Shown here piece after piece: positions 1 through 4,930 of a DNA stretch of 5,397 bases (its first letter is position 1; every line of letters starts with the position of its first letter). This DNA comes from Oscillospiraceae bacterium (GTDB taxonomy: Bacteria; Bacillota; Clostridia; Oscillospirales; Ruminococcaceae), in contig JAEDMD010000146.1 in NCBI GenBank assembly GCA_016303195.1, positions 1-5,397 on the forward strand, in the 5' to 3' direction. The notes beneath the pieces are model-generated. The model made no database searches. It worked only from the letters and a program-made list of their open reading frames with translations, and was not told the DNA's origin. The position numbers and the translations under genes are program-made.

Positions 1-1
1 A

Positions 2-1594
2 ACTGCGTCCATAGACTATTCACCCGAATCGGATTCAGCGGCTTATCTTGTTGTGACCGCAACTCCCGATAAGGAAGTATGGCAGAAAATAGGCGTTCCG
101 TGGGCATATGGCGAAGGCGAATTTGATGAAAACAATTACCCGCATCTCAGCAAGACACGCTATCCTTATGGAGTGAAGCTGGAAAATGCGTCAACTCTTG
201 AATCTCCCGATTTTACCGCAGGTATCAAGGGTCATGCTCATCCGAACGGAGGAGGATTTGTTGCCGAGACTGCAAAGGTGGATGCCACCGCTTATGTCGG
301 CAGTAATGCGTCTGTTCTGGGATATGCCACAGTCAAAGGAAACGCAAGAATAGACGGGTATGCAGTTGTTACTGATAACGCAGCAGTATCAGATAATGCA
401 GTTGTAAACGGTCATGCAGTTGTTGCAGAACGTGCATCAGTTAAGGATAATGCTATAATCTCAGATTTTGCAGGTGTTATGGGAAATGCCGTAATTTCGG
501 GAAATGCGAGGGTTATTGAAAGCGGACTTGTATTCAACGATTATAAGGTCAGCGAAAATGCAACGGTCAAAGGCGTGGCATACTGCCTTGCGAAAGGCTC
601 TGCATCGGGACAGGCAATGCCAGACGGCGACTACTACGATGACAGCGGACGTTCTATCACAGGCGGTTCAGTATTCGGCTGGGCAAGCCCCGATAAATAT
701 GTCAACAGCAGGAAATTCAACGACGGTCAGTGTGCGGCATTGGAATTTGATACCGATAGCTCAACAATTGCGCCTGATTCATATACAACGACCTACGGCA
801 CAGTTATGGGAGCGCCCACATGGAGTGAGAAAAAGACCGGTGCCAACGGAGTTCTGACTTTCAGCGGAGACAGTCAGTATATCATCGGTGACAGTTCCTA
901 TGCGGCATTACATGAAGCTGAGTACCAGACGGCTGTTTTACTAAGAGACAGCAAGAGATCGGACATTTTCAGTTTTGGCAGTGACAGGAAGTACACTCTT
1001 ACAGCTGAAAACGGAAATATATCTCTAAACTGCACAAATGGCGAAGATTCGCAGAAAGTTGAAGCTGAAAATGCATATTCGGCAGGTGAATGGGTGACTG
1101 TCAGCGTTTACATCAACGGTGGAAATGCAGTCCTCACAACCAATAATGGCAGTGATACCATCAAGGCAGAGGGAAAGATCGGTTTATCACCCGTAAACAC
1201 AATGAGCGAGGATTCGATCTATTCAATTGGCGGATTCAATGGCTCGATGGATTATTTCAAAGTGTTCTCAAAGGACGTTGCCGAGCCTGAATATTATTAC
1301 ACCGAAAAGGAAGAAATTGCCGATATACCTGAGATGCCGAATGATAAGAGCGATATTGTATGGGGCGATTCCAACTGCGATGGTGAGGTAAGTCTTGCAG
1401 ATGCAGTAATGATAATGCAGTCTATTGCAAATCCGAGCAAATACGGGATCGAGGGCAATGATGAGAATCACATAACCTCACAGGGACAGAAAAACGGCGA
1501 TGTCAGCGAAAACGGAAACGGCATAACCAATAAGGATGCGCTGGCGATACAGAAATATTGCCTTGAGCTTATTAAAGAGCTTCCCGAAAAATAA
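2..1594 (+). CDS. C-terminal part of a secreted dockerin-bearing cellulosomal protein (beta-helix, LamG-like, dockerin I), DUF6055/Svx-like
   Basis: The frame is open to the left window edge, so the 5' end is missing; the GTG at 53 is an internal Val codon (context ...AYLVV-TATP...), not a start. Counting residues from that codon: a short W/Y-rich segment 1-60 (includes PWAYGEGEFDE and RYPYG), an 'HPNGGG' turn near 63-68, fourteen hexapeptide repeats at 74-157 forming a left-handed beta-helix, an aromatic/Gly connector to about 220, a LamG/concanavalin-like sandwich at about 222-407, an acidic Pro/Glu linker at 408-435, and a dockerin at 436-513. The dockerin would anchor the secreted product to a cohesin on a scaffoldin. 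The block order (ATP..W segment, NGGG, hexads, LamG-like) matches my recollection of the C-terminal half of DUF6055/Svx-AvrXca proteins, whose N-terminal part carries a putative HExxH metallopeptidase. That catalytic part would lie outside the window, so enzymatic function cannot be judged here. The dockerin is certain, the beta-helix near certain, the family name moderate. Confidence 0.9.
   Translation, partial: TASIDYSPESDSAAYLVVTATPDKEVWQKIGVPWAYGEGEFDENNYPHLSKTRYPYGVKLENASTLESPDFTAGIKGHAHPNGGGFVAETAKVDATAYVGSNASVLGYATVKGNARIDGYAVVTDNAAVSDNAVVNGHAVVAERASVKDNAIISDFAGVMGNAVISGNARVIESGLVFNDYKVSENATVKGVAYCLAKGSASGQAMPDGDYYDDSGRSITGGSVFGWASPDKYVNSRKFNDGQCAALEFDTDSSTIAPDSYTTTYGTVMGAPTWSEKKTGANGVLTFSGDSQYIIGDSSYAALHEAEYQTAVLLRDSKRSDIFSFGSDRKYTLTAENGNISLNCTNGEDSQKVEAENAYSAGEWVTVSVYINGGNAVLTTNNGSDTIKAEGKIGLSPVNTMSEDSIYSIGGFNGSMDYFKVFSKDVAEPEYYYTEKEEIADIPEMPNDKSDIVWGDSNCDGEVSLADAVMIMQSIANPSKYGIEGNDENHITSQGQKNGDVSENGNGITNKDALAIQKYCLELIKELPEK
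272..523 (+). repeat. Protein-level hexapeptide repeat array, 14 uninterrupted hexads (left-handed beta-helix)
   Basis: The translation reads as consecutive six-residue units of the form A-x-[VI]-x-x-[N/x], for example ASVLGY, ATVKGN, ARIDGY, AVVTDN, AAVSDN, AVVNGH, ASVKDN, AVISGN and ARVIES. Fourteen units in perfect register make about 4.7 turns at three hexads per turn. This is the geometry of left-handed parallel beta-helices of the hexapeptide class. There is no catalytic His or acyltransferase context, so a structural or binding role is likelier than acyl transfer. The DNA repeats are diverged, which argues against a recent tandem expansion. Confidence 0.85.
1358..1591 (+). other. Type I dockerin domain (C-terminal)
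   Basis: Two EF-hand-like calcium loops are visible. The first, DSNCDGEVSLAD, has the canonical D1-N3-D5-D12 ligand pattern with Leu-Ala at positions 10-11, which usually help set cohesin specificity. The second, DVSENGNGITNKD, carries one extra residue, as I recall for Ruminococcus dockerins. They are separated by the IMQSIANPSKYG helix and a linker of about 25 residues, and followed by ALAIQKYCLELI. Both loops keep their ligand positions, so the domain should bind Ca2+ and a cohesin. The scaffoldin partner is not in the window. Confidence 0.93.
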
Positions 1595-1599
1595 AAAGA

Positions 1600-1628
1600 T
1601 TGACAAATCCATAACAATGTGGTAGAAT
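1600..1628 (+). promoter_or_regulatory. Sigma-A promoter of the DUF3877-like gene
   Basis: TTGACA at 1600-1605 is a perfect -35 box. A 17-bp spacer leads to TAGAAT at 1623-1628 (five of six consensus), preceded by TGG, an extended -10 TGn. The predicted start of transcription is near 1635, giving a leader of only about 20 nt. The -35 begins 5 bp after the stop codon of the dockerin gene and no hairpin terminator lies between, so the downstream gene may also receive read-through. Confidence 0.85.
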
Positions 1629-1643
1629 AAAAGAAAAAGCAAA

Positions 1644-1649
1644 AAGGAG
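1644..1649 (+). promoter_or_regulatory. Ribosome binding site deciding the start of the DUF3877-like gene
   Basis: AAGGAG ends one base before the ATG at 1651 but seven bases before the ATG at 1657. The second spacing is the normal one, so translation should begin at 1657 (M-D-L-Q-R...) and not at 1651 (M-A-M-D...). Confidence 0.75.
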
Positions 1650-1656
1650 AATGGCT

Positions 1657-2190
1657 ATGGATCTTCAGAGACTTGAAAAAAATCTTTTCGACAATGTGCT
1701 TGAAGCACAGCTTAAACTGGGCTATGAGGGCAGACCGATGAGCCTTAATTATACATCTTCATCGTTGAAACACCTGACGGGTACGGATGATATTGAAAAG
1801 GCGCTTGATGAGTTTGCCGCTCAGTCCGTTGAGCGCTTTGGTAAGCTGACATTCCGCAGTATCAGCGGAGGCTACTGCATTACAGTCCCGACCGAGGGAA
1901 CGGCATATGTCCACGAAAACAGCGAAAAAAACAGCTTCATGCACAGATTTATTGAAACAGTCCGCAGTCATACAACTATTGAGAAGGTACTTGATGTGTT
2001 CAGAGAATTTTCTGACGATGTGGAAGTAACAGAGATGAACAACGATGAATTTCAGTATCTTGTGTATTTCAGAAACGGCATCCCCGACGATTACAGATAT
2101 TGCCTTGCTGATGAGGAGGAGATCGACGGAAGCCACCACATCACCTATCATCGTTTCATAGCTGAGGATTACGATGACCTCGGATTTTGA
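1657..2190 (+). CDS. DUF3877-like protein of unknown function, 177 aa
   Basis: The protein is small, soluble and acidic, with no signal peptide, membrane helix or Cys/His metal cluster. It opens with an amphipathic helix (DLQRLEKNLFDNVLEAQLKLGYEG), followed by a short Tyr/Ser/Leu segment (LNYTSSSLKHLTG), a helix around residues 43-60, a beta-rich stretch (KLTFRSISGGYCITVP), another helical stretch with RFIETVRSHTTIEKVLDVFREF, and a strongly acidic tail ending YHRFIAEDYDDLGF. The N-terminal 'LEKNL...E.Q.KLGY' and C-terminal 'YHRF..EDY' patterns fit my memory of Pfam DUF3877, a family of gut Clostridia with no assigned function. Catalytic residues cannot be named. It has its own promoter and ends at a strong hairpin terminator, so it is probably monocistronic. 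The coding region is convincing; the family assignment is moderate. Confidence 0.85.
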   Translation: MDLQRLEKNLFDNVLEAQLKLGYEGRPMSLNYTSSSLKHLTGTDDIEKALDEFAAQSVERFGKLTFRSISGGYCITVPTEGTAYVHENSEKNSFMHRFIETVRSHTTIEKVLDVFREFSDDVEVTEMNNDEFQYLVYFRNGIPDDYRYCLADEEEIDGSHHITYHRFIAEDYDDLGF

Positions 2191-2202
2191 CAGTACAAAT
2201 CG

Positions 2203-2347
2203 AATAAAAAGGGAAAAAGCTGTATTCGTCCCAAGAATACAGCTTTTCTGATTTGTTCCCATACATTGGAATAAATTGGCATACACGATCAGTTGTGCAG
2301 ATAGACCGCTCCGCCGTCACGATCAATAAAACCCAATTATTTCTCGC
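2203..2347 (-). ncRNA. Candidate small RNA (~145 nt) with its own promoter and terminator
   Basis: Both boundaries are inferred. The 5' end is about 7 nt downstream of the consensus -10 at 2354-2359 and the 3' end lies in the U-rich tail after the hairpin at 2215-2247. Inside are a stem with 9-nt arms and one mismatch (2251-2276, loop of 8), a direct repeat TGATCGTG in the 5' half, a possible 5-bp GATCG/CGGTC stem, and the terminator stem. The only short frame near the 5' end is a 15-codon TTG-started one (2289-2336) without a good ribosome binding site, so a non-coding RNA is likelier than a peptide gene. Its 3' part is antisense to the 3' untranslated region of the DUF3877-like mRNA. I do not recognise a named RNA family. 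Confidence 0.5.
2215..2247. terminator. Bidirectional intrinsic terminator
   Basis: Arms 2215-2227 (AAAAGCTGTATTC) and 2235-2247 pair perfectly over 13 bp around a 7-nt loop (GTCCCAA). Read on the plus strand, the stem ends in TTTT followed by a moderately T-rich tail, and closes the DUF3877-like transcript 25 bases after its stop. Read on the minus strand, the stem is followed by T-CCC-TTTTT, which is the better U-tract. This suggests it also ends a leftward transcript from the promoter at 2354-2382. Confidence 0.85.
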
Positions 2348-2353
2348 AATTAT

Positions 2354-2382
2354 ATTATATCATTTTTATTGATAGATGTCAA
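2354..2382 (-). promoter_or_regulatory. Perfect consensus sigma-A promoter, minus strand, driving no annotated gene
   Basis: On the minus strand the order is TTGACA (2382-2377), a 17-bp spacer ending in TGA (extended -10), then TATAAT (2359-2354). All twelve core bases match consensus. It points left, away from the channel gene and toward the terminator at 2215-2247, with no long open frame in between except frames antisense to the DUF3877-like gene. Confidence 0.8.
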
Positions 2383-2399
2383 TATTTCGGCGGATGATT

Positions 2400-2413
2400 T
2401 GTGAAATTTCACA
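2400..2413. promoter_or_regulatory. 14-bp perfect palindrome, possible operator upstream of the minus-strand promoter
   Basis: TGTGAAATTTCACA is a perfect inverted repeat centred at 2406.5, about 60 bp upstream of the predicted start of the minus-strand small RNA. Further half-site-like TTCAC words follow at 2417-2422 and 2439-2443. The half-site resembles that of Crp/Fnr-family regulators (TGTGA...TCACA), but the 4-bp spacing is shorter than the usual 6 for Crp. The regulator is unknown. Confidence 0.4.
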
Positions 2414-2521
2414 GGATTCACACAAGATTATCAGCATTTTCACTTTGAAAATTTTAAAAATAATAATTGATCGGCAACAATTGATATGAAAATCTGCAAC
2501 AATTATTTGTACGCACAATTA

Positions 2522-3508
2522 TCATTCGGATTTTTCAATATTGTCCGCCTTCAGGAACAAAATATCTCCGACTTTTATCTTTATATTTTCGTAAGCAATG
2601 ATGGAAAGATCGTCACGGATTATCATGTATATTCTTGTGCTAAGCTCAGATTCTGCCTCGCTGACGGTCTTGTTGCAGAAAATACTGTCCCTTTTCACAA
2701 GAACTTCACCGATCTTAGAAACATCTTTCAGTTTCACATCGGAATTCTGCTTTTTAGTGTACTGTTCAACAAAACCCGCACTGATGATACCTGTTGGCAC
2801 AGCCACAACTCCCACACCGAGGAAAGCAATGCAAATAGCCATGAGCCTGCCAACTACGGTGATAGGATAAATATCGCCGTAGCCCACAGTGAGCAGAGTA
2901 GAAACGCTCCACCATATGCCCGAAAAGGCATTTCTGAAAACCTCAGGCTGAGCTTCATGCTCAACATTGTAGATACCAAGCGATGAAGCAAGCATGAGTA
3001 CTATTATTATGAAAACAGATGAGAGTATCTGATTTTTCTTCTCGATGAGAACGCTTGTGATGATGTGGAACGAGTCATATCGGGCATTGACACGAAACAA
3101 GTGGAATATCCTGACAACTCTCAGCATACGGAAAACAATGAATCCGTCAAGAAAGAAAAACGGAAGAATGGTAAGCAGATCGACAATTCCGTCAAAGGAG
3201 CGCAGAAAGCGGAGAACTGCTGATATTCTGCCTTTTTTCGGGTACAGGAATTCGGAAGTCCATATTCTCAGCGCATATTCTATCGCAAAGATAAGCACCG
3301 TAATGCCCTCGCAGATACGGAAAAAATGGTGATGGTCTGCCATTTCGTCGAATGAATCAAGAAAAAGCGTCAGAATATTTACTAATATCGTAGCCACAAT
3401 GAACATATCGAATGCTCGGCTTGGAACATCGTAGCGGTTTCCGATCTGGATAATGTCGAATATCCTCTTTTTGAATCTGCGGTATTTTGAATTTTTTACG
3501 TCAGTCAA
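2522..3508 (-). CDS. Voltage-gated potassium channel, six transmembrane helices, C-terminal TrkA-C (RCK_C) domain
   Basis: The inner-membrane protein has 328 residues. Likely helices: S1 at 32-50, S2 at 62-82 (Glu77 in IEYALR), S3 at 104-120 (Asp106 and Asp110 in SFDGIVDLL), S4 at 123-140 with charges every third residue (R127, R130, R133, H136, R139), S5 at 158-180, pore helix at 194-205, K+ selectivity filter TVGYGD at 207-212, and S6 at 217-247 with GVGVVAVPTG. Residues 264-321 read as a TrkA-C/RCK_C domain (NKTVSEAE..., IIRDD..., VGDILFLKAD), attached without a Rossmann TrkA-N domain. K+ conduction and voltage sensing follow from the family; ligand gating through the tail is inference. 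Translation must start at the TTG at 3508, because an in-frame stop lies just upstream and the next Met (residue 35) would remove the conserved KKRIFDII segment and the start of S1. The start overlaps the end of dgt by 8 nt. Confidence 0.93.
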   Translation of the reverse strand: MTDVKNSKYRRFKKRIFDIIQIGNRYDVPSRAFDMFIVATILVNILTLFLDSFDEMADHHHFFRICEGITVLIFAIEYALRIWTSEFLYPKKGRISAVLRFLRSFDGIVDLLTILPFFFLDGFIVFRMLRVVRIFHLFRVNARYDSFHIITSVLIEKKNQILSSVFIIIVLMLASSLGIYNVEHEAQPEVFRNAFSGIWWSVSTLLTVGYGDIYPITVVGRLMAICIAFLGVGVVAVPTGIISAGFVEQYTKKQNSDVKLKDVSKIGEVLVKRDSIFCNKTVSEAESELSTRIYMIIRDDLSIIAYENIKIKVGDILFLKADNIEKSE

Positions 3509-4925
3509 TTCCGTTCAGCTCCCGATAAAGTTTTTTTGCGTAGCCATCAGTCATTCCGCAGATAAAATCTGTCACAAGAAGCAGTCGCAGATAGAGCTTT
3601 TCGGCATCACTGCGCCCTGCGGAACAGGTGGCATATGCACGGATGTAGTTATCCGAAACAAGCTCCATGATTCGCATATCAATAGGTGAGCGTGGCAGAT
3701 CGGTGTCATAGAGGACAGCCGCACGTGTAAGTCTTCCGAGGAGAAATTCATAAATAGCTTCGGCGGCGATCTCCAGTTTATAGATCTCCTGCGAGCGGAA
3801 AACGTATCTGTCCGCCATATCACTGAGAGCAAATGCAAGTGTATTTGCATCTGAAACAGCAAGCAGTTCCTTTTTGAAAGTGCCATCCATAATAGCGCTG
3901 TAATTGGCAATAAATGCGTTCACAGCGCAGTTGAGCAGGATTCCCTGCACGTAGATTATCCAGCGCTGAACTGCATTTTGTTCGGGGGAAGCAACTTTAT
4001 TTGCGACAGCATAAGCGTGGAATTTTTCCAGTTTCTCAGTCGCAGTGAGAATAGCAGCTTTTTCGGCATCAGTCGGACAGTTTGCGGCATAGTTGTTTCT
4101 TAACTCATCAAGCAAAACCGTATATGAGATGAAGCCTTTTTTCACAGCATCTTCCGTGTCAGCGGTCTTGTAAGCGATATCATCAGCGGCTTCAAGAATA
4201 AATGCCAGCGGATGACGGCGGTCAAATGTTCCCGTACTGCTTGTGATATCCTCAAAAATTTCCCTGTCAGCCTGATAATACCCCATTTTCTTCTTCCTGA
4301 TATCACCGCTTTTGCAGTTGATCTCAAGTGATGAAACAGGATATTTGATAATGGTGTTCAGCAGGGGATAGGTAAGATTCATTCCGTTCTCATCCACCAG
4401 AAAATGCAGTTTTGTCAGTAACCGCAAAGCCTGAGCGTTGCCCTCAAAATTATAAAGATCAGCCGCCATCTGTTCTGAAAGGATGTCGGTGATTTTTTTG
4501 CTGTCAAATTCCATATGGGGAAGATTTTTTCTGAACCAGTCACGGATAAGGTCTTCGCCGAAATGACCGAAAGGGGGATTGCCGATATCATGGATAAGCC
4601 CCGAACATTCGAGGATACTGCAAATTTTCACTATCCTGTCCGGAGTGATATCCTTGTCTATTTCTTTTTCCATGATAATGCGGAATATCATCTGACCGAG
4701 GGATTTTGCAAAGGATGCCACTTCAAGGGAGTGGGTAAGTCTTGTGCGGACGAAATCACCTCTGTCGAGGGGGAAAACCTGTGTTTTGTCCTGCAAGCGC
4801 CTGAAAGAGGCACTGCAAATGATACGGTGATAGTCACGCTGAAATTCATTTCTTGTTTCGGCGGCAACAGCAGAGGTTGAGGAACTGCGCCGTCTTTTCT
4901 CGCATAATAGTTTATTCCAATCCAT
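3501..4925 (-). CDS. dgt: Deoxyguanosinetriphosphate triphosphohydrolase-like protein (HD-domain dNTPase)
   Basis: This cytoplasmic HD-superfamily enzyme converts dGTP or other dNTPs to the deoxynucleoside and tripolyphosphate. In the numbering that starts at the GTG at 4934 (477 aa), the metal ligands are H68 (RTRLTHSLEV), H115-D116 (GLIHDIGNPPFGHFGE) and D251 or D252 (EAADDIAYKTADTEDAV). H124 and E127 sit in the positions of the catalytic helper residues of E. coli Dgt. The N-terminal DYHRIICSASFRRLQDKTQVFPL block is typical of the family, and the length is close to E. coli Dgt (about 500 aa). The ATG at 4925 is preferred over the GTG at 4934 because GGAG lies 8 nt before it, while the GTG overlaps that site; the protein is then 474 aa. 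The gene lies 5 nt after sfsA and overlaps the channel gene. All metal ligands are present, so it should be active. Substrate preference among dNTPs cannot be read from sequence. Confidence 0.93.
   Translation of the reverse strand: MDWNKLLCEKRRRSSSTSAVAAETRNEFQRDYHRIICSASFRRLQDKTQVFPLDRGDFVRTRLTHSLEVASFAKSLGQMIFRIIMEKEIDKDITPDRIVKICSILECSGLIHDIGNPPFGHFGEDLIRDWFRKNLPHMEFDSKKITDILSEQMAADLYNFEGNAQALRLLTKLHFLVDENGMNLTYPLLNTIIKYPVSSLEINCKSGDIRKKKMGYYQADREIFEDITSSTGTFDRRHPLAFILEAADDIAYKTADTEDAVKKGFISYTVLLDELRNNYAANCPTDAEKAAILTATEKLEKFHAYAVANKVASPEQNAVQRWIIYVQGILLNCAVNAFIANYSAIMDGTFKKELLAVSDANTLAFALSDMADRYVFRSQEIYKLEIAAEAIYEFLLGRLTRAAVLYDTDLPRSPIDMRIMELVSDNYIRAYATCSAGRSDAEKLYLRLLLVTDFICGMTDGYAKKLYRELNGID
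3519..3523 (-). promoter_or_regulatory. Ribosome binding site of the channel gene, inside the end of dgt
   Basis: GGGAG on the minus strand lies 10 nt before the TTG start at 3508 and within the dgt reading frame. A TTG codon with a slightly long spacing suggests weak initiation that relies on ribosomes finishing dgt. Confidence 0.5.
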
Positions 4926-4930
4926 ATTCT

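Larger units (their letters stand above)
2191..2521. other. Convergent intergenic region (331 bases) carrying a hidden minus-strand transcription unit
   Basis: The plus-strand DUF3877-like gene and the minus-strand channel gene both end here. From left to right it contains a bidirectional hairpin terminator (2215-2247), a second weaker hairpin (2251-2276), a direct repeat CACGATCA (2284-2291 and 2318-2325), a consensus minus-strand promoter (2354-2382), and a 14-bp palindrome (2400-2413). From 2414 to 2521 the sequence is AT-rich, with a 9-base direct repeat GCAACAATT (2474-2482, 2496-2504) and no convincing gene. Confidence 0.7.

Noticed and set aside
53..55. GTG as the start of the dockerin gene
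   Set aside because: The frame is open to the window edge, the upstream codons read as a normal continuation (...AAYLVVTATP), and there is no ribosome binding site or signal peptide. It is an internal Val.
1759..2286. Minus-strand 175-residue open frame downstream of the orphan promoter
   Set aside because: It would be read from the consensus minus-strand promoter, but it runs through the terminator hairpin at 2215-2247 and is then antisense to the DUF3877-like gene. It lacks a ribosome site and looks like low-complexity shadow coding.
2289..2336. 15-codon TTG-started frame at the 5' end of the candidate small RNA
   Set aside because: Only a weak GAG-like word precedes it and the start is TTG. 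It is too short to support without ribosome profiling, though the peptide-like reading I-D-R-D-G-G-A-V-Y-L-H-N made me look twice.
2462..2507. Possible terminator of the sfsA-dgt-channel operon (AATAATTG/CAATTATT arms followed by a U-rich tract on the minus strand)
   Set aside because: The stem is 8 bp, almost all A-T, with a loop of about 30 nt. It is too weak to call; termination there is possible but unsupported.
2486..2986. Plus-strand 166-residue open frame
   Set aside because: It is antisense to the channel gene, whose pore and TrkA-C motifs are clear. It has no Shine-Dalgarno sequence and no recognisable domain.
3087..3115. TTGACA word on the plus strand inside the channel gene
   Set aside because: At 17 bp spacing the sequence has no -10-like hexamer, so it is a chance match.
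4515..4880. Plus-strand 121-residue open frame
   Set aside because: It is antisense to the HD motif region of dgt and has no family features.
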